Below, piece by piece: positions 44,660 through 57,068 of a stretch of DNA of 64,000 nucleotides. Location of the stretch: positions 1,080,225-1,144,224 of the forward strand of contig OX030959.1 in assembly GCA_943735955.1 (NCBI GenBank), in the 5' to 3' direction. Positions within the stretch are counted from its first letter, which is position 1. The number at the start of each line of letters is the position of its first letter. This DNA is from Piscicola geometra (taxonomy: Eukaryota; Annelida; Clitellata; Hirudinida; Piscicolidae). The translations under genes were made by a program, and so were the position numbers. The notes under the pieces were generated by a model. It did no database searches. It saw only the letters and a program-made list of their open reading frames with translations, and had not been told where the DNA came from.

Positions 44660-44998
44660 ATTGCTACACTAACCTCATCACCAACAACAACAACATAACC
44701 AACAACAACATCAGCAATTGCTACACTAATTACACCACCAACAACAACAACATAACCAACATCACCAACAACAACATAACCAACATCACCAACAACAACA
44801 TAACCAACATCACCAACATCACCAACAACAACAACATAACCAACATCACCAACAACAACATAACCAACATCACCAACAACAACAACATAACCAACATCAC
44901 CAACAACAACATAACCAACATCACCAACAACAACAACAACAACAACATAACCAACACCACCAACAACAACACCAACATCACCAACAACAACAACACCA
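44660..44998. repeat. AAC/ATAACCAACATCACC repeat after the ELM2-SANT stop
   Basis: Repeats of aacaacaacataaccaacatcacc begin about 50 bp after the stop at 44609, so this is probably 3' UTR. Long antisense Val/Gly frames are artefacts. Confidence 0.88.
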
Positions 44999-45107
44999 GC
45001 AGCCGTAGTAGCATACAATCGACAGTATAATCATGAATATATATAAACTTCGACCTTTCCAGTGTCATCCAATCATGACACCCCAAAGTAGGGCGTACGT
45101 CTGTGTG

Positions 45108-45221
<114 letters not shown>

Positions 45222-46216
45222 CCATTGATTAACAGACGATACTGTCACATAAATTATTTCCGATTGTTTTTCATCTGTGTCAACAAACACCTTACGAACG
45301 CCCCAATGACCTAGTTTTAGTGACCTAGTTTAAGTGACCTAGTTTTAGTGACCTTTTGTCTTCTGCAATCTGCATCTCTCCAGCAAGCACTGAAGTTGCC
45401 TCTCTCGGAGTTACTGGCCTGTCTTGATTCGAAACATTATTGTGACTTTAACTCGATCATCATCATCGTCATCATCATCATCATCATCATCGTCATCATC
45501 ATCATCATCACCATCGTCATCATGTGATGTTACTTTTGGAAGCCTCTTCTGCTGCTTACCGATGATTTTGTATTTTGTTGAGCACTTTTGTATTTATTTG
45601 AATCCACTTTTATACATTTTAATCATGTTAAAAGGAAATTATACCACTGGAGTTTTACATATTATGGACTTACTGCATAAGAACATTCATCATCATCATC
45701 ACTCCCATCACGATTATCATCATCATCACCACCCACGCCTACATGGTAGTTTATGACACTAACATCATCATCATGCCTGCTATGACGTCTGTCTATGGAC
45801 CACACCCTAGCTGTTGTCAATAGACAATTGTTATTCATTATTATTATTATTTTTGTTTTTGTTGTTATTATTATTATTATCATTACTATTATTGCCAATA
45901 GACTGATAGCCCATTGTACTGATGTATTTAAAGAACGATCATATTCTATTGCTAGTAATAGTAATAACAGTAACAAGTATGACGCCTTCAAGCACTTGTC
46001 CTCACTTGAGTTTCAAAAATCTCTCTTTATCTATATTACTTCCTCTCTCTCTCTCTCTCTCCACCACTCCACTCTCCTATCTCTCACTCCACTATCTCAC
46101 CAATTGCACTTTCTCTCCTCATTCCTTCAGCCTTTTAATGAATGTAAATTCCATTCTAAGGCATCAATTTATCTCTTCCATGACTTCTTGCTTCGCTTCT
46201 GTCCGAATTCCTTGAC

Positions 46217-46375
46217 TTTCTCCTAATCTCTTAATCACCTCATCGCTCTCTTAATCACCTCATCGCTCTCTTAATCACCTCATCACTCTCTTAATCACCT
46301 CATCGCTCTCTTAATCACCTCATCACTCTCTTAATCACCTCATCACTCTCTTAATCACCTCATCACTCTCTCAAT
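46217..46375. repeat. 20-bp minisatellite, about 8 copies
   Basis: The unit is ttaatcacctcatcgctctc, with cactctc variants. Confidence 0.93.
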
Positions 46376-46429
46376 CACAACGTACATTATCACCATTGCA
46401 TTCAACTTGCAGCCGTCATCCCTTGCCAT

Positions 46430-46590
46430 CATTAGTATCATCACTACCAGCACCACCACCATCACTACCAGCATCACCATCATCACTACCAGCACCACCA
46501 ACATCACTACCAGCACCACTAACATCACTACCAGCACCATCAACATCACTACCAGCCCCATCAACATCACTACCAGCACCACCTTCCAGC
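46430..46590. repeat. 21-bp CATCACTACCAGCACCACCAA minisatellite
   Basis: About seven imperfect copies. Frames on either strand lack unique flanking coding sequence. Confidence 0.88.
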
Positions 46591-46934
46591 TCGAAGCAAG
46601 GTTCCTTCCAACCGGTTTCTCTTCTTATTCGATCCATCGTCACAACTTTTAAGACGTTTAATGATCGGAAATAAATATTTAAATTGAAATACGTTTAAAA
46701 AAGGTTCAATAAGAATTGATATAAGTTAAAAGATTTATATATAAAAATTAGATAGAAAGTAAAGGTGTAATAAATATATTGGAAATTTGATAAATTGAGA
46801 AAATTGCATGTTCAAAGTCTTGAGTAAGAGTGATGCCTTTTGCTTGCTCTTTGGCAAACTCTGCAATGGCTTGAAACAATACAAAAGTATCATTTAAATT
46901 CATAAAATTAATATCGGCTGCACACTGATTAAGT

Positions 46935-47375
46935 GTATGAGTGAGTGAGAAAGGAGGAAATGAGTGAGTGAGGAAGGAAGGGGAAAATGAGTGAGTGAGA
47001 AACGGAGGAAGAAAAATGAGTGAGTGAGAAACGGAGGAAGAAAAATGAGTGAGTGAGAAACGGAGGAAGAAAAATGAGTGAGTGAGGGAGGGGGGGGGAG
47101 TGAGTGAGCGAGAAACGGAGGAAGAAAAATGAGTGAGTGAGTGAGAAACGGAGGAAGAAAAATGAGTGAGTGAGTGAGGAAGAGAGAAAATGAGTGAGTG
47201 AGGGAGGGGGGGGAGTGAGTGAGTGAGGAAGGGGGGAGAGTGAGTGAGAAACGGAGGAAGAAAAATGAGTGAGTGAGTGAGGAAGAGAGAAAATGAGGGA
47301 GGGGGGAGAGTGAGTGAGTGAGGAAGGGGGGGAGTGAGTGAGTGAGGGAGAAAGGGAGAAGGAAGGAGTGAGCGA
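46935..47375. repeat. GAGTGAGTGAG / AACGGAGGAAGAAAAAT compound minisatellite
   Basis: Units of gtgagtgagaaacggaggaa then gaaaaatga alternate with gtgagtgagggaggggggg. It lies about 185 bp past the ASPP stop codon on the minus strand, probably in its 3' region. Confidence 0.9.
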
Positions 47376-47558
47376 GGAAGTAATTGAGGGCTCAAGTGGA
47401 TGACGGGGACAGGCTTGGTCAGCAAGAGATGGTTGGAGGCACTCTGGGGTAGAGCTGTGTTGGTGGCAGGAAATGATGGGTGAAAGAACTCGAAGGAGTG
47501 ATCATTATCATCATCATTATTATTATTCTTATTAATTTCATCATTAAAACCATCATCA

Positions 47559-50020
47559 TTACAAAGATGTAGCAAACAAAGGCAATCTCACAGCAAGATG
47601 GTCGCATGGCACCAAGCCCTGTCTTCCTTGCTGCTCACACAACCACCACTGCCCTTCCTCGTTCTCTCTTTCCATCCTTCCCTCCACCTCCCCCTCCACC
47701 TCTCCCTCCACACCCACCACCCCTCTCTCAAGCACCAACAGGCGCTCATTCATTCGGAAAGTAAGTTTATTATGACCAGCATTGTTCATACAATTATTAT
47801 TATTATTATCATTACTATCTTCATTATTCGTCCCATCCTCAGAAACTTCTTCTTCTTCCTCTTCGCATTCGATCCAGTCATCTGCCACTGCGTACACCAC
47901 TCCCCCATTCACCACTCCCAAGCCCCTCTCCACACCTGCTCAATCGAACGTGTACGTGCATGCAAAAGAAACCTTTCAATGACTACAATGGGGTGGCCTA
48001 CAGGAGCGATGTTGTGTACTATAGCTTGTGGTAATGAATGAGGTGTTGGGGAAGGAATTGGTAGGTGCGATGAAGCCTCTCCTGCCCCAACCACAACCTC
48101 ATCACTGCAGCTCACTAACCAACCATCGTCACCATTCTGCCACTACCACTATTGTCACTATTACTATTACTACCCGCACTACCATCACTACTACAGTCAT
48201 CACCACTACTACCACAACCACTATTCAAACCACCAGTACTACTACCACTACCATCGCTACCACTACCATCACCACCACCACTACTACTATCAAACCCACC
48301 CACCCACCCTTCAAGAACCCTCTCGTTTCCTCACAGCCCAGGTCCACCTCGTCACACAGCTCTGAGGCCAGCTCCCCTCCATCTCTCGACCTTAATCGCC
48401 CCAAAACAATCACCATCATGATCATCATCACCATCATCATCCTGATCATGATCATCATCACCATTATCACCATCATCATCATCATCACCATCATCACCAT
48501 CATCATCATCACCATCACCTGGCAAGCACACAGGCTCCATGACTGACGAGAAGCTGACACATGCTGACGTCATTGCACGTTGCTGCACTGTGGAGAGGTG
48601 TCCTGTGGGTGGGTGGTGGGTGGGTGGATGGTGGGTGGGGGGTTGAGTGGGTGGGTGGGTGAGTGGAGTGGTGTCCTGTGGGTGGGTGGATGGATGGGTG
48701 GGTGAATGGGTGGTTAGATGGATGGATGGGTAGATGGATGGGTAGATGGATTGGTAGGTGGATGGCGGGTGCGTGGCTGGGTGGGTGGATGGATGGGTGG
48801 TTAGATGGATGGGTAGGTGGATGGGTGGGTGGTTGAATGGGTGGGTGGGTAGGTAGATGGGTGGGAAGATGAGTGGGTGGGTGGGTGTCTAGATGGATGG
48901 ATGAGTGAGTTGGTAGGTGGGTGGATTGATTGATGGATGAATTGATAGATGGATGAATAGATGAATGGGCGGATAGATGAATGAATAAATGGATAGATGG
49001 ATGGAAAGAAAGAATGGAAAAGATGAAAAAGACCGCACTGTTCCAAAAAACTACATATTCATCTCACAAACATCAGTCCTTAGTAAGACAATTGTGTTCA
49101 CCACACAAGACATTGCCTCGAGCCTGGACAAAAATGACCAGCTGGACGCTGTGCCACGGGGACTCAGCAAAGCCTTCAACAATGTGCGCCACCAAAGACT
49201 TTCCACTAAGCTGGGCCATGACAGGGTCCGCAACAACTGGCTGAACTGGATAATAGCCTATTAATTATTAATAGGCTTTCTGAAAGAGTTCCAACAATGC
49301 GATTCGAACTGGCAGATGCACTTAAACACCTCCAGGGAGGCCTGTCTATTATGTGTGAAAAAAGAGAAGAAGGAGATGATGAGCAGTAAAAAAAGGATGA
49401 TTTAAAAACTTTAAAATAAACAGAAATTTGTAATAATATGAGAAAAGAGTAATTTTATAAGAATTACTTTTTTTTAATAAACAGAAACTGTTACTAATAT
49501 GGAAAAAGTAGGAATAAGAATGCTTGCGGGCACCATCCATCCAGGTCGATCTTGTTGACGTCAAAGCCTCTTCTCACCAACAACTCCAGAGCCGCCATCT
49601 TGCCTGTTGCATAATCACAATAATAATAATAATGACAATAATAATAAAAGAATAATAAAATAATAATAACCTTAGTATTTGTTTTCAGTATTTCCTCTTC
49701 TTTTAATTTTTGCTAATAATTTTAAATAATTTTTTAATAGGAAAAGCGTGAGCAATAATGGTGGCTATGATAGTAGTAGTAATGGCGGTTATGATAGTAG
49801 TAGTATTAGTGGTTATTATAGTAGTAGTAATGGTGGTTATGATAGCAGTAGGAGTATTGACTCACCAGCGAACACACAGATGTGCAGTGGAGTGGTGTTT
49901 GCATGCACGCTCAAGTCTTCCTCCGTCATGCCCTCCTGCACGTGAACGTTCGACATCATCGTCATCAGCACCATCATCGTCTTCATCATCAACATTATCG
50001 TCATCATCATCACCACCATC

Positions 50021-50052
<32 letters not shown>

Positions 50053-53000
50053 CATCATCACCACCACCATCATCATCACCACCACCATCATCATCATCAT
50101 CATCACCACCTCGTCGATCAGCCTCTCCAGCACAGCATGGTCACCGTCTCGACAAGCCTCGTAAAACAAGGTCACTGAGTCGAAGGAAACTCTCCGACCA
50201 ATCACATCACTCGTGACCTTGATTTGAAGGCTCTGATTGGTCGACCTTTCACCTCTCCTAAAGCGCCTCCCACTGTGTCGGAAGCTGTCTATCTTCTTCC
50301 TCGGGTGCTCAAATGAGCCTCGTCTCCTTGCTGGTGATGGTCATGATGATGATGATGATGATGGAGGGGTGTTGTGGTGGTTATGATGATGATGAAGGGG
50401 TGTTGTGGTGGTTATGATGATGATGAAGGGGTGTTCTAGGGATGATGATGATGATGAAGGGGTGTTGTAATGCTGAAAAAAGTGATGTTAAAGAGTTGTG
50501 ACTTTAATAGTAGTGATGTTTGTGATATTGGAAGTGTTGATATTGATCGTGGGGATGGTGATGATAATGACAGTGGTAAAATATTTTAGTAAAAGTGATA
50601 GTAGTGGTGATGATTTAGTGGTTGCGGTGGTGGTGGTAATGATGATGGTGATGTTGATATTTGTGACGAAGATGCTCTAACCCACGTTCCAAAGGCCTTC
50701 GAATCTGGCGAGGTGGCCCTTGTTCTCGGCAGGCTTCTTGACGTGGCTGCTGCTGCTGCTGCTTGAGTGGTCGTTCAGGAAGTTGCGGTTGAGGAGGGTG
50801 TTGAAGATTATGATGTTCCTCTCCTTGTAATCTTCAACGTCACTTTCTTCTTCTCCATCTTCTTCTTCCTCTTCCTCTTCATTTTCTTCTTCTTCTTCTT
50901 CCTCTTCTTCTTCTCCATCTCCATCTTCTTCTTTTTCCTCTTCCTGTTCATCTTCCTCTTTTTCTTCTTCTTCTTCTTCCACTCCCCTTTCCTCTTTTTC
51001 TTCTTTTCTTTCTGCACAACTTTCTACCTTAGCATAACCACTCTCCTCCCTTTCCGTTGTCTTCTTTTCCAATTGATTCATTTCGTCCGTTTCATCAATT
51101 CCACCCTTCTTGTCTGCTTCAGCAACAGAATGATTAAAGGATGGAGTGAAGGAGGATGAATGGATGGATTGGTTGGGAGGAATGAAGGATGGATTGATGG
51201 ATTGGTGGGAAGGAGTGAGGGATGGATTGATGGATTGGTGGGAAGGAGTGAGGGATGGATTGATGGATTGGTGGGGAGGAATGAAGGATGGATTGATGGA
51301 TTGGTGGAGATGAATGAGGGATGGATTGATGGATTGGTGGGAAAGAGTGAGGGATGGATTGATGGATTGGTGGGGAGGAATGAAGGATGGATTGATGGAT
51401 TGGTGAAGGGAAGTGAGGGTGGATGACTTGAAGGGACGGGCAGAGAAGAGGACTGCATAACTTGAAGATGCTCTGTTTGCCGTTGTGGACTGTGCGACAT
51501 CATTTGGTGCGAGTTCAGCGGTCTTTTCGCTGATGTTTTGAGAAGAAAAAGTGGTTGTGTGTTGAGGAGTTGTGTGTTGAGAAGTTGTGTGTTGAGGAGT
51601 TGTGTGTTGAGGAGTTGTGTGTTGAGGAGTTGTGTGTTGAGGAGTTGTGTGTTGAGGAGTTGTGTGTTGAGGAGTTGTGTGTTGAGGAGTTGTGTGTTGA
51701 AGAGTTGTGTGTTGAGGAGTTGTGTGTTGAGAAGTTGTGTGTTGAGGAGTTGTGTGTTGAGGAGTTGTGTGTTGAGGAGTTGTGTGTTGAGGAGTTGTGT
51801 GTTGAAGAGTTGTGTGTTGAGGAGTTGTGTGTTGAGAAGTTGTGTGTTGAGGAGTTGTGTGTTGAGGAGTTGTGTGTTGAGGAGTTGTGTGGTGAGGAGT
51901 TGTGTGTTGAAGAGTTGTGTGTTGAAGAGTTGTGTGTTGAAGAGTTGTGTGTTGAGGAGTTGTGTGTTGAGAAGTTGTGTGTTGAGAAGTTGTGTGTTGA
52001 GGAGTTGTGTGTTGAAGAGTTGTGTGTTGAGAAGTTGTGTGTTGAGGAGTTGTGTGTTGAGAAGTTGTGTGTTGAGAAGTTGTGTGTTGAGAAGTTGTGT
52101 CTTGAAAAGTTGTGTGTTGAGAAGTTGTGTGTTGAAGAGTTGTGTGTTGAGGAGTTGTGTGTTGAGGAGTTGTGTGTTGAGGAGTTGTGTGTTGAAGAGT
52201 TGTGTGTTGAGAAGTTGTGTGTTGAGAAGTTGTGTCTTGAAAAGTTGTGTGTTGAGAAGTTGTGTGTTGAAGAGTTGTGTGTTGAGGAGTTGTGTGTTGA
52301 GGAGTTGTGTGTTGAGGAGTTGTGTGTTGAGGAGTTGTGTGTTGAAGAGTTGTGTGTTGAGGAGTTGTGTGTTGAGAAGTTGTGTGTTGAGGAGTTGTGT
52401 CTTGAAAAGTTGTGTGTTGAGAAGTTGTGTGTTGAAGAGTTGTGTGTTGAGGAGTTGTGTGTTGAGAAGTTGTGTGTTGAGGAGTTGTGTGTTGAGAAGT
52501 TGTGTGTTGAGAAGTTGTGTGTTGAGAAGTTGTGTGTTGAGAAGTTGTGTGTTGAGGAGTTGTGTGTTGAGAAGTTGTGTGTTGAGGAGTTGTGTGTTGA
52601 GAAGTTGTGTGTTGAGAAGTTGTGTGTTGAGGAGTTGTGTGTTGAGAAGTTGTGTGTTGAGGAGTTGTGTGTTGAGAAGTTGTGTGTTGAGGAGTTGTGT
52701 GTTGAGAAGTTGTGTGTTGAGGAGTTGTGTGTTGAAGAGTTGTGTGCTGGAATGTTGTGGGTTGAGAAGATATATTTTCAGTTTCAGATGAGATAGTTGC
52801 CGTTGAAATTTTTGAAGTTGAATGCAATGAAGGGATGCTGGAGGGAAGTGCAGGAGTAGCAGGGCTTTCACTGCTTACACTCTTTTCCATTGATCTTCTA
52901 GTCAACTTTTCTTCGTTTTCCTCAAATGAAAATTAGTTTTTAGTTTTCAAAAGTTCATAACAAATATCCACTCATCCACTGCAGACAACAACACTCTTCC

Positions 53001-54769
53001 ACTGCAGACAACAACACTCATCCACTGCAGACAACAACACTCTTCCACTGCAGACAACAACACTCTTCCACTGCAGACAACAACACTCTTCCAGTGCAGA
53101 CAACAACACTCATCCAGTGCAGAAAACAACACTCTTCCACTGCAGACAACAACACTCTTCCAGTGCAGAAAACAACACTCTTCCACTGCAGACAACCACA
53201 CTCATCCAGTGCAGACAAAAACACTCATCCACTGCAGACAACAACACTCTTCCACTGCAGACAACAACACTCTTCCACTGCAGACAACAACACTCTTCCA
53301 GTGCAGACAACAACACTCATCCACTGCAGACAACAACACTCATCCAGTGCAGACAACAACACTCATCCAGTGCAGACAACAACACTCATCCACTGCAGAC
53401 AACAACACTCATCCACTGCAGACAACAACACTCTTCCACTGCAGACAACAACACTCATCCAGTGCAGACAACAACACTCATCCACTGCAGACAACAACAC
53501 TCTTCCACTGCAGACAACAACACTCATCCAGTGCAGACAACAACACTCATCCACTGCAGACAACAACACTCTTCCACTGCAGACAACAACACTCTTCCAC
53601 TGCAGACAACAACACTCTTCCAGTGCAGACAACAACACTCATCCACTGCAGACAACAACACTCATCCAGTGCAGACAACAACACTCTTCCACTGCAGACA
53701 ACAACACTCATCCAGTGCAGACAACAACACTCATCCAGTGCAGACAACAACACTCATCCACTGCAGAAAACAACACTCATCCACTGCAGACAACAACACT
53801 CATCCAGTGCAGACAACAACACTCATCCAGTGCAGACAACAACACTCTTCCACTGCAGACAACAACACTCATCCACTGCAGACAACAACACTCTTCCACT
53901 GCAGACAACAACACTCATCCACTGCAGACAACAACACTCTTCCACTGCAGACAACAACACTCTTCTACTGCAGACAACAACACTCTTCCACTGCAGACAA
54001 CAACACTCTTCCAGTGCATACAACAACACTCATCCACCACTCTTCCATCACTCAGATTGCCAACCTTGACCTTGTGATCCCCTCCGATCTCCTTCAACTC
54101 TCTCCTGCCCTCTTCAACGAACGTCTGCAGTCTTTCGTAATAGTACTGCAGTCTGACCAGGTAGTCTGTGTGTTCGTGTGCCTTCTGCTGTATGTCCTTC
54201 TCTTTGTCCCTCTGCCTCTGTGTTTCTTTTTCTGTGCGGCAAATTGCATGTATTATTATTATAAAAAATAAAACAAAAATGAAATAAATTTGCAAGATGT
54301 GTGCTCGAGTTGTGTGGCGGGATCAAGGCATAAAAGGATGAATAGAAGTGGACATAAAAGAAAACATAGAAGCAGACATAGGAGAAGACATAGAAGCAGA
54401 CATAGGAGAAGACATAGAAGTAAGTAGACATAGCAGAAGACAGAAGCAGACATAGAAGCAGACATAGACACAAGCACCCAGTTGATGTAGGACCAGCTTC
54501 AACCCTTCACACTCCTCCTTTGCACTCATCCACTCCTCTCTCTGCTCCTTCACCTCAATGGCCTTCCTCTCAATCTTCTCTCTTTCCCTTCTCCTTTTCA
54601 CTCTCAATTCTCCCAACTCCATTTTCATTCTCTCTAATGTTGCCTTTTGTTCAATTATACATTCTTCATTCTGTTCGTATTCCCTTGTTAGTTCCTGAAG
54701 CTTTGATGATTCCCCACTAGGCATCTTGCCCTCTCGCCACCAGCCTACACCTTTGATTTGGACATTTAC
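47559..54769 (-). CDS. PPP1R13/ASPP: ASPP family protein (p53-binding/PP1-binding, ankyrin-SH3)
   Basis: Nine exons (54769-54478, 54231-54041, 52920-50686, 50232-50110, 49935-49866, 49603-49534, 48602-48519, 48390-48308, 47935-47559) join in phase to 1174 residues. An N-terminal coiled coil (~15-160; [20 protein letters not shown]) is followed by a 745-codon exon with ~79 [10 protein letters not shown] repeats, a HQSINPS repeat and a Glu-rich run. Next comes [20 protein letters not shown], the ASPP start of the ankyrin block, with RVSF as PP1 docking motif. Ankyrins follow ([49 protein letters not shown]), then [20 protein letters not shown], matching the ASPP linker. The SH3 is [47 protein letters not shown] proteins bind p53 and PP1 and act at junctions and in apoptosis. 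The ATG at 54724 could be the start, or earlier exons (the Ras-association-like N-terminus) are unseen. Confidence 0.9.
48603..48990. repeat. GGTGGATGG/GGTGGGTGG minisatellite in an ASPP intron
   Basis: Degenerate 4-mer based repeats (ggtgggtggatggatgggtg) beginning within a few bases of the acceptor at 48603. Confidence 0.88.
49040..49264 (+). pseudogene. Non-LTR retrotransposon reverse transcriptase fragment
   Basis: In frame it reads [17 protein letters not shown], then [17 protein letters not shown] and VRNNWLNWI. This is the region around RT motif A in Jockey/CR1-like elements, usually DAVxLDFSKAFDxVxH. The motif's first Asp is lost (LDF reads RGL) and AFD reads AFN, so it is dead. It sits in an ASPP intron, antisense to that gene. 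Confidence 0.82.
49755..49850. repeat. AGTAGTAGTAATGGTGGTTATGAT repeat, ASPP intron
   Basis: About four copies of tatgatagtagtagtaatgg, followed after 15 bp by the donor of the [12 protein letters not shown] exon on the minus strand. Confidence 0.8.
49958..50109. repeat. ATC/CACCAC microsatellite, ASPP intron
   Basis: On the gene strand the intron starts gtggtgatgatgatgatgat at the donor of the RVSF exon and stays GAT/GGT-type across. Confidence 0.92.
50330..50470. repeat. GATGATGATGAAGGGGTGTT minisatellite, ASPP intron
   Basis: About four copies of gatgatgatgaaggggtgtt, then gtggtggttat, about 35 bp each. Confidence 0.85.
51150..51412. repeat. 33-bp coding repeat in ASPP (HQSINPS motif)
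   Basis: Eight copies of ggatggattgatggattggt plus gggaaggagtgag (33 bp, 11 codons), in frame on the minus strand inside the large ASPP exon. Confidence 0.92.
51555..52745. repeat. 15-bp coding repeat in ASPP, about 79 copies ([10 protein letters not shown])
   Basis: The unit is gttgtgtgttgagga, with gaa and aga variants at the end. On the minus strand it encodes the pentapeptide [10 protein letters not shown] or QHTTL. It lies wholly inside exon 52920-50686 and keeps the frame throughout. Other frames and the plus strand are also open because the unit has no stop. Confidence 0.95.
52975..54032. repeat. 23-bp minisatellite in an ASPP intron, about 46 copies
   Basis: The unit is caacaacactcttccactgc followed by aga (23 bp), with cttcc/catcc and ccact/ccagt variants. 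It fills the intron between exons 54041 and 52920. It is open in several frames, but 23 is not a multiple of three. Confidence 0.95.
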
Positions 54770-56754
<1,985 letters not shown>

Positions 56755-57032
56755 TTAATCACCCTCCTTGTTTTCATTAGTGCTGATTATAGTACTACTC
56801 TTATTTTCTTTGGCAGCCTTGAAGACAAGTGGAGTGGTTGGTGTGCCTTTGATGGATGTATTCTCATCATTATCATAACCATCATCAACATCATCATCAC
56901 CCTCATAGGCGGCATTCTTGATGGACTTGGTGTGAAGGTCATGGTCATTCATGGCAGCATGCATGTCTGCAGTGGTGGAGGTGGAGGGAGAGGTAGAGTT
57001 GATATGTACAGAAGATTTCAAGTGCTTGTTGG

Positions 57033-57068
<36 letters not shown>

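Larger units (their letters stand above)
45222..46775. other. Spacer between the convergent ELM2-SANT and ASPP genes
   Basis: It holds four TGACCT direct repeats (45307-45354), a possible exon-like stretch at 45383 (QALKLPLSELLACLDSKHYC) after ctctccag, ATC tracts at 45455-45520, a 20-bp array (46227-46375) and a 21-bp array (46430-46590). I recognise no gene. Confidence 0.45.

Noticed and set aside
46748..47575. 275-codon minus-strand frame as a whole gene
   Set aside because: Most is Ser/Pro/Leu sequence from the GAGTGAGTGAG repeat; only the segment at 46780-46935 looks protein-like and is reported separately.
51538..52796. Plus-strand CVEEL and CVLRS repeat frames of more than 400 codons
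   Set aside because: Antisense shadows of the ASPP exon array; the minus frame is the one in phase with conserved exons.
53094..54271. Plus-strand frames of about 300-380 codons (QTTTLFHCR repeats)
   Set aside because: Translation of the intronic 23-bp array, open in three frames.
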